A stretch of DNA of 64,000 nucleotides from Cristatella mucedo (Eukaryota; Bryozoa; Phylactolaemata; Cristatellidae): positions 131,501 to 195,500 of the forward strand of contig WPIO01000075.1 in the NCBI GenBank assembly GCA_009760855.2. The letters are read 5' to 3'. How positions within the stretch are numbered: the stretch's first letter is position 1; each line of letters opens with the position of its first letter. Positions 12,030 through 21,839 of this stretch are shown here, one piece after another. The notes beneath the pieces were generated by a model that did no database searches, was not told the origin of the DNA, and saw nothing but the letters and a program-made list of their open reading frames with translations. The translations under genes were made by a program, and so were the position numbers.

Positions 12030-12325
12030 AACTATTATACCTATTTAGGACAGCATTTAGTGGGTCCCCGTGATTCGTCCTTTATGTGCTCATGCGTGCT
12101 GACACTGTGCATGCTGCCACTAACCACATTTGCATGCTGACCCTGTGCATGTCACCCCTAACCATATTATTCATTTTGTTTGTTTGTCAAGCATGATTTT
12201 ACTCACCGTTCAATTGCATTTCCCTTTGCAGCAAATGTAAAGCGCCTCGAGAGAGAGAGATTAAGTTCTCTGAGGGCGCTTTATCAAGTGCATTACTATT
12301 ATTATTATTATTATTACTATAATCA
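12030..12325 (+). mobile_element. LINE family 1 3'-end module (about 280 bp)
   Basis: Starts at ACCTATTTAGGACAGCATTT (the codons around the end of the reverse-transcriptase ORF). It runs through the full 3' UTR and hairpin into a (TTA)n tail. Three other copies begin within about 20 bp of the same point. Confidence 0.85.
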
Positions 12326-12939
12326 TTAAGGCAACGAAATAGGCCGAGCATACCGATTTTGACGTAAGATGTCGAGACCGGTTTGACTCCCATGCTCGGC
12401 TCCCGCTGTAGTGGGAATTCAAGAAACACTTCCTCTCACGCTCCTTCGAGTGACTATTGACGTAATAAGTATCAAAGATAGCCGATATCCTAACTGCTAT
12501 ACTTTTGCTTGACCTGTTTAGCAACTTTATAAATACCGTCGGTTAAAAGATCTAGCTCGAGCAATTGAGAGCTCCGATAAAAATGGCCAATTAAGCTCCG
12601 ACCTGATGTGAGTCATGTCGGACCGAATCCGTGTCTTGTCAGATCTTATCTAGTGGGTACATCCTCGGTGGAGTTTCAAAAACGATACTGTCCTTTGGTG
12701 TTCTCAATGACACAAAATTAAGGATAACTCAGGCCGGGGTCATTAACTATCACTGCTATGCAGTTGATGCCCAGCTACAATTATCCTTCAAATCCTCGGG
12801 GTTTGTGTGGCGATCGATAAACTAAACACCTGCGTCGTGGGCACGAGTAGCCGACTGCCCGACAAATAAGACTACACGGCCGGATGCCAAATCACGGTCA
12901 AGGTCATAATAACTGGAAGCGTCACTACAGCTGCTCATC

Positions 12940-14058
12940 ATGGCCGCATCCACGCCGAGTGCACCTACAGTGGGTCCCAAGAATACAATCCGGCAGAAGA
13001 TGTCGAAAGCATGTTTCAAACAAGTACTGAGAGCACCGTTTCAAGTAACCTGGTATTCCTGCTTCCGGCTAACAGCTGGCCGCAACTATACCTCTATACC
13101 TACATGTTCAATGAGCGTTAGATCTGGGAGATGTGCGGTCTTGTGTGCCGTGAATCGTGAAAATCGCTGTGTGTTCAGTTGAAATGCGTGGCACCTTTCA
13201 GACAATAGTGTAGACGCTTTTTTCGGCCATACACTGTATTGACAGAACAGCGGTATTCTAATTCCTTAACAAGTATACGCAATTGTATTGTAGGCCGCCA
13301 TTGAATCCGGATGATAATGCCGCGTTGGTCTCGAGATTGAAAGAATTCTTGGCTGTGCATCCGGTTGGAAATGTTGCTAAGAGAGGCGGCAAAGACAACG
13401 GAAAGCGTAGGCGTATGGCAGTCTCGGGACACTCCGACGATGGCGCAGCCCTTGTGGCACCGCCTACGCTCTGCGATGGGGAGCCGCTCCGTTCGGGGCG
13501 CCTCGTTCTCTCTCCACATGCGTAAGTCCTCAAGATTCTCTGGTGCACGCGTATTTTCAACCTGTGTTTTCTCCGTGTTTAATCGGGGTATCGTAGCCTA
13601 GGGGTATGGTACTCGTACCCCACGATGCAATGTAATGTATCTCCGTCTGTAACTCCAAAAAGTCATAAAGACTATGTGGGTGTTACGCAGGGGAATTTTT
13701 GTATAGCGCACTCACAGCCTTAGCGGCCTTCGGTACGCATTCGGTAGCCAATAGACTTCGTCTCACGCAACAAAGAGAAAGTGTGAAGCTTAGCAGAGTC
13801 AGGAGAGTAGTTAAAGTAATAAGTAGCATGGAAGTAGCAGCTCAGGACCGCTGAAAAGTATGAGCCATAGTTGGCAGCAGGAGAGTGGTTGTCGTTGCGT
13901 AAGAAATAGCCTACCCATGATGGATGTTCTGTAGTCGCCCGAGCCCACAACCTGAAGGCTGCATTGCTGCAGATTAAAGTCATGGTGTGATGTGACTGCT
14001 ATAGGTATAAGTGGCCCCATGTGCCTTATGGCTGAACGATAGCTATAGCCAGTGAAAT

Positions 14059-14110
<52 letters not shown>

Positions 14111-16642
14111 GCCGAACAAAACAGTGGGTGCCACTGCATGAGCTGCTTAGATCTCTCTCACGGCTGAACGGACTAATAATGTCTATTTTTAATGTGTAGT
14201 TAATGTGATAATGTTTGTTTTTGACTGCAGTGCCTGTTGATCGTACGAAATGAATGTATACGCCTCTTTGGACTGGGTTACAGCCAAGTGGTGGCTGCGG
14301 CTGCACCTACCCTGGCTTCTGAACTGCTTAAGAGACCGCCGGGGACTCAGCCTGCTTAAGCCGCTGTCTGCGGTCTCTCGAATTCTCGCGAAGCAAATAT
14401 GCCCTGTACATTCGAGTCGAGGATTCAAAAGAGAACTTGCCTCGGGCTGCCCGATCATGCTCGGGCATGCTCGGGCAGCCCGAGGCTTCGTCGGCGACGG
14501 CCTGGCTTGAGTGAGCTAGCCAGGCGGACGCAGCCGAGTACGCTCGCCTGCCCATCTCAGCAGCAGGCTGCTTCGGGGCGCTTGCCCAGCATGGGTCTTG
14601 ATGATTGGAAGGTGGCGGAAAGAGCTTGAAAGGAAGAGAGGAAATTGCAATCGATTCAGCCGATGATGTATAGCTAAGCAAAGTATAGCTAAGATGATGT
14701 GTAGCTAAGGCAAAGGGCTGGAGGTAAGCAGTTCGTACTGACACGCTCGAGTCGTCGCAGCTTTGCGTCGATGCCGTTCGGTGAATGCACGTAAGCAGCC
14801 TCGCCGGGCTCCCGCTTTGAATGCTTGGCAGTGCATAGGTGCCAATGACGTAGGAGGTGCCAATGACGTAGGTGCTAATCGTGTTGCCGATCCAAGCTTC
14901 GTGCTGTGGGCCACGGGCGCGGGTACCGATCTTTTCCATTTCGTCTTTTTTTGGCAAAATATCCTTCTGCATGTCTGCGTGGTCATAGCCTGTCTGTTGG
15001 GATTAACGGGTGTTCGCATAATACTCACATAGTTGCTGTCTTGGTTACCAGATTAGCGCCAGTCGGACGGATGTCTGGTCGCTGCTCACGCCTGCAGCCG
15101 CCTCGGCGGCTAGCGTCTGCGCTTGCTAGCTTATTTCGAGCCACGCTCGCCGGCTTCCGGGTCTCCTTCGTTGCTCTGCTGTGAGGAAATCCGGGTCCCT
15201 GCCAAGTCGAGCGGTGGCTCCGGGTGGGAGACAGGAACTCCAAGCAACGGCGGCCGCCGCCTCCCCACCGTCGCCGTCGATGCACGCCCAGCGACCGAGG
15301 CTCGTAGCAGGCGGCTCGGCCCGAGCCGCCTGCCCGCAGAGCGCCCGGAAGTCGCGGTGCACTGCGTGCATGCCGAGCGTTCTAGAATCGACACGGGGCG
15401 TCGAGTTGGAGAGCGCGTCGCGATAGCTGCCGGTGCCCGCTGCTCGCTCGTCTGTTCATCAGTTTGCGTGCTTGCGATCGCGCTAGTCGCCCGCGCCCGC
15501 TTCGTCGCCATTTGCCGGAGCTTCGGCGGCAGCCCTGGCAGGGCTCCGAGCGCGTCTGACGCCGGGCCGGCGGCTCTGCAGCACGAGCACGACTTTGCTC
15601 TGCTCGCTGCCTCGCAGGTCGGAGGTCGTGCTAGGAGTGAACGCGGTCGCGCGCGCCCTGGAGCAGCCGGCCGCGGTGCGGCTGGTCGTCGTGTGCCGCT
15701 CGGCGCAGCCGCCTGGCCTCACTCGCCACCTGGCCGCGATGGCGGCGCATCAGAGCTGCCCGGCAGTGGCCCTGACCGGCCTGGCTGATGCTCTCAAGCC
15801 GCTGTTGCACCTCAAGTCTCTCGCGGCCTTGGCCTTCAAGGTGCGTCCTCGATTGTCGAGCGTCGTTGAAGCATCGCCCGATCCTTGCTTGCTTGCATCC
15901 TTTCTCGCGGCGAATGGGAATGCTGCAAAGCGCTCTTCAACCTGCTGCTGCCTTTCACCTCAACGACTCGGTAGCTCTAGTACTTGTTGCAGTGTATTGC
16001 GACGTCCACTTTTTGCAGAAAGTCGATCGTCCGTCGATCTTCGACGATCTGGTGTTGTACATCGCCGATCGCTCTCCTCGGCTAGGCCGCACGTCGCACG
16101 TTCCGTCGCACGGCTGCAGCGCACCTGCTGCTGACGTTGACTCGAATGCTGACGCAGGGAAGGGGAAAGCTTTCGTGCACTCAGAGAAAGCCGACTGTCT
16201 AGCTGAGAAGGGCCTTGCACCGCCATCGAGCTTCGGTGATGCCAGCAGCAGGATTGTGCCGAGTGGCTACTCGGCCAATGCCGTAGACGACGACGGCAGC
16301 AGCTCGCGTGCTGCCGACTCCGCGATGCCATCTGACAAAAGCTGCGGCTCGACGATTCACGCAGCCAGTGTCGAGGCTTGCGACTACAGTCATTTGTACA
16401 TTTACAAAACGGTTGCGGCTGCCAGGCGAAAGTTGCCTCTGTCATCGCCGAGCGAGTCGCAGATATTCCGCCAGGATCTTGCCGGCATGACTACCGCTAG
16501 CAGTCGTTCGGCCGAGCGGACTTCGTGTGAGCCCCGGCAGCCCCCGACTGAAGCCAGTGTCAAGTACGTGAGTGCTAAAGTGTCGAGGATGCAAGGAAAT
16601 ACCGATCGAAAGCATCAAGGCAAGAAGCTAAAGTCAAAGTGA
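12940..16642 (+). CDS. RPP38: Ribonuclease P/MRP protein subunit p38 (RPP38), complete four-exon model
   Basis: RPP38 is an L7Ae-type kink-turn-binding subunit of nuclear RNase P and RNase MRP, which process tRNA 5' ends and rRNA precursors. Exons are 12940-13052, 13294-13521, 15618-15840 and 16019-16642 (TGA). All junctions are GT-AG and in phase, giving 395 codons plus stop. The N-terminal part (LRAPFQVTW, then PPLNPDDNAALVSRLKEFL) matches the family segment NPYIIRWSALES. The L7Ae domain lies at about residues 113-205, with VVLGVNAVARALEQ, VVVCRSAQPPGLTRHL and LLHLKSLAALAFK. The Ser/Ala-rich C-terminal half is longer than in human (283 residues) and ends in the basic HQGKKLKSK. Exon 4 has little family identity after residue 205. 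The 2.1-kb intron 2 carries a LINE, a (CT)n tract and an inverted repeat. A poly(A) signal lies about 200 bp after the stop. Confidence 0.9.
13586..13622 (+). repeat. tRNA-like SINE head, truncated by a LINE
   Basis: TAGCCTAGGGGTATGGTACT resembles a tRNA A-box region. The expected B-box half is absent because a family 2 LINE begins at once. It lies in RPP38 intron 2. Confidence 0.4.
13622..13985 (-). mobile_element. LINE family 2, 3' end, in RPP38 intron 2
   Basis: The minus-strand frame reads SAVLSCYFHATYYFNYSPDS and LLRETKSIGYRMRTE, the C-terminal end of family 2. It is antisense to RPP38. Confidence 0.85.
14063..14107. repeat. (CT)n microsatellite in RPP38 intron 2
   Basis: About 45 bp of near-perfect CT dinucleotides. 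Confidence 0.95.
14441..14484. repeat. 14-bp inverted repeat around a CpG-rich core
   Basis: CTCGGGCTGCCCGA (14441-14454) is the exact reverse complement of TCGGGCAGCCCGAG (14471-14484). The 16-bp spacer itself repeats ATGCTCGGGC. It lies in RPP38 intron 2. Confidence 0.85.
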
Positions 16643-16838
16643 ATGTCACGGTAGCTCAAGCTTTGTTTGTGTAGTCACAGCGTTCAAATCCAATTGAAGA
16701 CCGACGATCGACCAATGGAAGTGAACCAATCAGCTGAACCAATGATCGACCAATCAAGTGAACGGTAGCACGATCTGCAATACTACCTGAACTCGAAGCA
16801 TTATGCTTGCGTCTAACCTGGGTTCTGAACGATTAGGG

Positions 16839-16844
16839 AATAAA
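16839..16844 (+). terminator. Poly(A) signal AATAAA for RPP38
   Basis: A canonical AATAAA hexamer lies 197 bp after the RPP38 stop codon, in the right orientation and before the next LINE copy begins. Confidence 0.65.
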
Positions 16845-16854
16845 AAAAATTGTC

Positions 16855-17291
16855 TTTATCACTTGCCATGCTTGAAAGTGGCAGTAAGTTATTGATCCTG
16901 CAAGTTTAGCAATTATATTATTGGTGGCAGCACGAAGAGTGTAAGCGTGACTGTGAAGCAAAGGACGGTGTACTGGGTACCAGCTAATGCTACGAGGAGC
17001 AGGTACGTTTTTAGCTTTCTTTTAAAACTCGGGTCAATTCAGGGGTCTCGTGACGTCAGTCAGAACTGAGTTACATGTTTTGGGAGCATACGTACTAAAG
17101 GCACAGTCTCCAGAGGATTTGAGGTTGTTTTTAAGAGACACAGCTAAGCGACGAGTCAGAAGTGCAGGTTTTACGATTCCTAGCCTTATTAAGAAGTAGT
17201 TCGGATACGCAGTCTGGATGGAGCAAGAGGCTGGAAAGAATAAAAGTCAAGTGACAGAAACTTCGAAGTCGATAAGCTGCTCGAAGGAACC
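16855..17291 (-). mobile_element. LINE family 1, 3' half, interrupted by a SINE
   Basis: Antisense family 1 sequence with the conserved TTTGGGAGCATACG and GGCACAGTCTCCAGAGGATT blocks. It is cut by the SINE at 17292 and resumes after it. Confidence 0.8.
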
Positions 17292-17425
17292 AGTCGAGCT
17301 GGTTTGGTCCAGTGGTTAAGGTGCTGCCCCGATCAAGGTCGTGGGCTCGAGCCCCGAGGCATGTGTGAAGAGCCTGAATAGAGGTCAAGTTCTCTTGGGG
17401 CGCCATACAAATTAATCATATTTTT
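17292..17425 (+). mobile_element. tRNA-derived SINE (type 1) nested in a LINE
   Basis: An A-box-like TGGTCCAGTGGTTAAGG and a B-box-like GGGCTCGAGCCCC, spaced as in a tRNA, are followed by a tail (GAGCCTGAATAGAGG...TTCTCTTGGGGCGCC). That tail resembles the LINE family 1 hairpin. It splits a minus-strand LINE copy, so it inserted later. Confidence 0.8.
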
Positions 17426-18130
17426 TCATATTGTATAGTTGGCTGAGAACTAATGTAATTTGGCAGCTGCAACATAAGCTACAGACAAGCTTAGCAGCAG
17501 GGTTTGGCACCAACAGTATTACTGCCCTATTGTACAGGCCGGAAAACGAGCTTGTAATAAGTTACAAAAAAGTCGAGACAGAATATCACAAATGCACGAA
17601 CCAGCTTGGCTGTGATAGCTTTGCCTAAGCAGGCACTACTTTTGCAAATGGTTCATAGCTTAAAGTAGGCAGCCTGACGGAGGCAGATGTGGTCATTTAC
17701 GTAGTTCAAGGTCACATAGGAACAGGACACCTTATTGAATTCGCACTCTACAGGAGATATTTTGGTCAAGCCAACTTTTAGGGTTAGGCTTTTAAATTCT
17801 CGAGGGACTAGGTTTGCCCATAACTAGTAAGATGGTTTTATAAGCATTCGATTTGATTGAGTTTGCTGCCATCCAACTGCTAACGTCTGCATAACAAGCC
17901 ACAATGAAGTTTGTTGTGCTTGAGGGCAGAGAGGGACGAAGCACAAGTGTTTATCGACATCAAAAGAAAAGACAAGATTGTGCTTGGCGATAGCATAGGT
18001 ATGAGTAGGAGTGCTAAGTTCGTATTGACTTATTATTGAGTGCTAAGTTCGCATAATACCAAAGGCAAGACCAGTCTATAAAAAAGCTACAGCAAGCACA
18101 TGAAAAGAACACCAAAGGTAGGGCCGTATT
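17426..18130 (-). mobile_element. LINE family 1, upstream half of the interrupted copy
   Basis: This continues the LINE across the SINE. It contains antisense reverse-transcriptase sequence that matches the copy at 2340-3222 (AAAGTAGGCAGCCTGACGG, TAGGTTTGCCCATAACTAGT). Coding frames are heavily decayed. Confidence 0.75.
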
Positions 18131-18159
18131 AAGGTAGCGATTTCGACAACCTTCAAGTA

Positions 18160-18262
18160 AAGCAGATAATAATACTGCTAGTAATAATAGCACATTTGAT
18201 ATAGCGTGGTCTGAGAATTCAATCTCTTTCTAGGCACTTTACATTTGATGGATACGGAAATT
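18160..18262 (-). mobile_element. LINE family 1 tail fragment
   Basis: Antisense (ATT)n-like run, then the hairpin remnant AATCTCTTTCTAGGCACTTT. Only about 100 bp remain. Confidence 0.75.
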
Positions 18263-18446
18263 AATTCAAGCGTTTATTATGCCTCTGCGGCGATCGATTT
18301 AGATGCACAGGACATCTAAATCAGTTGCCAGATTTCAAGTTGAATCGCAGAGCTTATCGCCCGCAAAAAGCTGCTCAGGGATAAGGCAGCGAACGCTCAG
18401 GCAGCTCTGCTGCTTTGGTCTGGTTGGTGCTGCTGCTGTAGCTGCT

Positions 18447-18462
18447 CTCACTCACTCACTCA

Positions 18463-18493
<31 letters not shown>

Positions 18494-18537
18494 ACTCGCT
18501 CTCTCTCTCTCTCTCTCTCTCCCTCTTTCTCTCTGCT
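18447..18537. repeat. (CT)n / (CACT)n low-complexity tract
   Basis: Interrupted CT repeats with CTCACT units. The Leu-Ser-rich frame across it is not a gene. Confidence 0.95.
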
Positions 18538-19024
18538 GCCCCCTGGGCCTGGCTGCACCATGACGTATTATTATTATTCTAAGGAGAGCAGGGAACTTCT
18601 CAGCGGCTTCGGATCGGTTGCTGCGTTCGTAAGCTCCCGTGTGGCTTCCTGCGATTGTTAACTACGCTGCCTGCTCTGTTGTCGATTCAATCTTCCGAGT
18701 TCGCGACTGCTCGCACAAATACTCGTGCATACAACTTAGAGTTGCATCTACTACAGGCCATAGCTAGAATATTTTTCCAGGTGGCGCTTAACTTGACCTT
18801 GAGAGGAAAAAACAGAAACGATATCATTGGTCACCTGCCATGCCCTTACAGCCGAGCAGACTGTGGGCTGAGTGCTTAAATTGAAGCAACTGAACTATAG
18901 GTGATAGAAGTCTTACATACTCAGCTTCCATATTTTAGGCATGCGGTGATTATATAATAATAATAATATGGCAAGCAGCGCTCACAGCATTCCCTAACTT
19001 TTACTAAACAGTGAAAAGAAATAA

Positions 19025-19150
19025 AGGTTAGTTGATTTAACGGCCTCACTAACGCGTAGGGCGGCAGAAGAACCCTTACGGCGATCACCTACGCTTGCAT
19101 TGTGCAATAAAGGACCGCCAGCTGCAGAACTCGTACCCACGACCTGGGTA
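19025..19150 (-). mobile_element. SINE-like repeat, type 2
   Basis: In antisense: GTTGATTTAACGGCCTCAC, CCCTTACGGCGATCACCTA, AATAAAGGACCGCCAGC and GAACTCGTACCCACGACC. The last is the reverse of a tRNA B box. It shares blocks with copies at 6340 and 46,690. Confidence 0.65.
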
Positions 19151-19699
19151 GCGAAGAGCATGACTAGCTAGACAACAGGAATCTGCTGTAAGCGCATGGA
19201 GAGGCACGTAAAGTGGCTGAGTGAAAATGTTTCGCTAATTTTGCTACTCGCCTCGACCGGAAATTGCAGTAATCGTATTTGATGTAATCCGTGCGAGTTG
19301 TCACTCGGTACCTCTTCCCCTCCCCCAAGCCATGAGCCGGTTCTACTACTACCGATCACTTTCGAGCCCACAGCCGCTGGCTTAAATGTGCGAGCTCCCA
19401 ATCTGGCATCAGCTACCCGTCTGAATGCAGGCATCCGATGGAGACTTGTATGACTCGCTGCCAGTAGACATAAGCGAGCCAGGATCAACGAGCCAACGAG
19501 GAGCCAGTGCTTGCGCTTGTGGGGGCTGTAGGGACGAGTGTGGAGGACAGCATGCCTGACGAATCCGTTCTGGTCAGTCCTAGGCGCCCGAAGCGTAAAG
19601 GCTTTTTGCCCAGGACGACTCGTAACGCGATGCGACCATGAGCTTAGTCGTTGGTAGTAGTAACCAAGCTGCTGGCTCGTTGGTTACACGACCCGCTGC

Positions 19700-19822
19700 C
19701 ACTGAGGTCTGCGTGAATGTATTTGATGACCGATGACTCGGGATCGAGTCTCTCGGCATATGCGAAGCGCCTGAATAGAGATTAGGTTCTCCTGTGGCGC
19801 TATACAAATGATTTATTAATAC
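19700..19822 (+). mobile_element. tRNA-derived SINE (type 1) with LINE-like tail
   Basis: A degraded B box (GACTCGGGATCGAGTCTC) is followed by the tail AAGCGCCTGAATAGAGATTA...TTCTCCTGTGGCGCT. The tail keeps both arms of the family 1 LINE hairpin, then ATGATTTATTAA. Confidence 0.75.
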
Positions 19823-19959
19823 TATTTACTGTATGGCTTTGAGGTGTTACGGATGGAAGTAAATTATTGAACAAGCGAACGTCACTAACGAGTTTTCTAA
19901 TAGCGAACTCTCAACGTAGATGGTTTACGGTTCCTACGTAGCTGCCAATAACTTCACTT

Positions 19960-20150
19960 AATGCAACAGTAGCTCAGTCAGGAGGGCAGTCGAGGAGTGT
20001 GCAGCATGGAACTAGCAGCTCAGAACGGCTGGAAAGGATGTTCCTTAGTCGCCAGCTGGAGAGTGTATGCCGTTGTGTGAGTTCTAGAGTCTAGGACGTG
20101 CAGAGCACAAGCATTTCTGTCGCCATTGCTCTTTAGTGCACACATCGCAC
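19960..20150 (-). mobile_element. LINE family 2 relic
   Basis: Antisense blocks GTAGCTCAGTCAGGAGGGCA, TAGCAGCTCAGAACGGCTGG and AGCACAAGCATTTCTGTCGCC match the family 2 C-terminal end. It is heavily mutated. Confidence 0.65.
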
Positions 20151-20214
20151 CGTTTTGAGCCGACAGATCGTTTCTATTTAACACTCCTGAGACGTCTCTT
20201 TCAAGGCACTTGTA

Positions 20215-20470
20215 CTGTAGTGGAACCGTGTCAATCGGTCAGGGGTAACGTGCATGAAGTCAGCACGCATAGCCATCGCAAAGGAAAATAATTGGGACGA
20301 AGCAAGTACGGCCAGGATCAGTTTAGGTTTAGCTTCCCTTTAGATGTTGTCGAGCTGCAGATGTCGTCCAACGAGTCCCAGGCATTGGAAGCATAAGAAC
20401 TAAAGGCACTTCGGAGGTTGGTATGGTACAGCTAAGCGGCTTGAGTCAGAAGTACGGGTGGTGAAACAAC
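20215..20470 (-). mobile_element. LINE family 1 relic
   Basis: Antisense blocks GGTCAGGGGTAACGTGCAT, AGTCAGCACGCATAG and AAGAACTAAAGGCACTTCGG match family 1 coding end and 3' UTR. No tail is seen. Confidence 0.65.
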
Positions 20471-20479
20471 TCAACGCCT

Positions 20480-21470
20480 GAGTATTATGTTAATAGATGC
20501 ATTTACTTTTCGGTGAACGAAAATACCCGGTCCCACGAACGCAACGCACCCAACAGTTACCTAAAGGACTTGACAGCCCGGAGGTCAGACTTGCCGGTGC
20601 TCATCCGCTCGTATGTAAGCTATATACTAGCTCTCATTTTTTCGGCACAGCAGCAACGATTGCCTGTCCTGGCAGCGTGAGATATTCGTCTGCCCTGTGT
20701 GTAACTTAATTCCTGGCCAACATCATTATGAAAAATGACCGGGCTACTTGCTCGTTACGAGCTCACTTGAGTTACAGTGCTTGCCGTTTCAGCGAGGCGA
20801 GGCGCATGACTACGAAGTTCTCATCATTCACACAAGAGGCGCCCGAACTTTTTGGCTGCTGAGCTCAGGCTTCACCGTGCTTGTACCTGCTGATATTGAC
20901 AAGAGGGCCCTCAAACAGGTCACAATTAAGCGTGGTTATAAATACCAGCAGTCGGACATTATAGGTGTCACATTTAGAGTGCAGGTTTCGAGCGGCATAC
21001 GTATCGAGAGTTCAAATTCAAGTTTAGTTGGGGCCGGCGGGCACGAATACCTAATCAACGGATGAAGAACTGTCAACGACTTGGAAGACCTTATAGTCTA
21101 CCTGGCTCTAGCAAGACCACAATTCAATAGCCAAGATATGGCATGGCTACATATTCTTCCTGCTGCCTAACCATCTGCTGATGCATCTGGCTTCGAGATT
21201 GTTCTTCAGAAACGTGGCCACGTCATTCCTCGTGGCCGGCGTTTTCCTGCTGATCAATGGAATAGAGGGAAGTTCTTTAACTCAACGTCCTTCTCATTTT
21301 CGAGAGGGCCTTGGAAAAACCAAGCGTACAATGGTCTAGCTTTCTCATGTGTAGTTAACGAAGATATTTTTTAAGGTAGGTGAATTTTAGAACGTAAAAG
21401 GTATTACGATAACGAACTTAACGGATAAAAGCCCCTGTTAACTTCGGGTAGAAGATAGGCTGTTTTAAGT
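20480..21470. other. Gene-free stretch
   Basis: A 105-codon plus-strand frame at 20,748-21,065 has no splice context, no family likeness and no support. I see no other structure. Confidence 0.4.
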
Positions 21471-21472
21471 CT

Positions 21473-21512
21473 CATATATATATGTATATATATTTATATA
21501 TACATATATAGT
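21473..21512. repeat. AT-rich self-complementary tract
   Basis: TATATATATGTATATATATT followed by TATATATACATATATA forms an almost perfect palindrome, typical of an expanded (TA)n microsatellite. Confidence 0.85.
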
Positions 21513-21544
21513 GATAAAAGGGCATTTAATGACATACCATCACG

Positions 21545-21795
21545 ATTGCAGTGGTCTATAAAGAACTGTCTCATGCAAGCTCGAACTCACAACCTGCTTC
21601 GTCCACGATGACCATCTTAACCCACAGCTAAAACACTGAGGGTGAATTTGTGTGCAACTATCTTTACCGAGAAAAAATAACGTATAGAACCATAATACAA
21701 TTGAGTCTCCACCCAGGCGCTTCATATTTGCCGCAGGGCTCGAACTCATGACCTCGGGTCGTCCAAGGCGAGCACCTTACAACATCCGAATACCA
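21545..21795 (-). mobile_element. Two adjacent antisense tRNA-like SINE copies
   Basis: In antisense, 21,690-21,795 shows AAGCGCCTGGGTGGAGACTC (LINE-like tail), the B box GAGTTCGAGCCCTGC and the A-box-like GTTGTAAGGTGCTCG. A second tRNA-like block, with GTGAGTTCGAGCTTG, lies at 21,560-21,640 without a clear tail. Confidence 0.65.
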
Positions 21796-21838
21796 GCATG
21801 TATATAAAAGAGACAAAACGTCTCTTTTATATACATGC
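21796..21838. repeat. Perfect 19-bp hairpin, 5-nt loop
   Basis: GCATGTATATAAAAGAGAC (21796-21814) is the exact reverse complement of 21820-21838. The loop is AAAAC. It lies immediately beside the SINE pair. Confidence 0.9.
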
Positions 21839-21839
21839 C

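Noticed and set aside
15123-15788. 221-codon plus-strand frame, and antisense frames at 15,126-15,722
   Set aside because: They overlap RPP38 exon 3 in the wrong frame and lie in GC-rich intron. The RPP38 splice chain explains the true frame.
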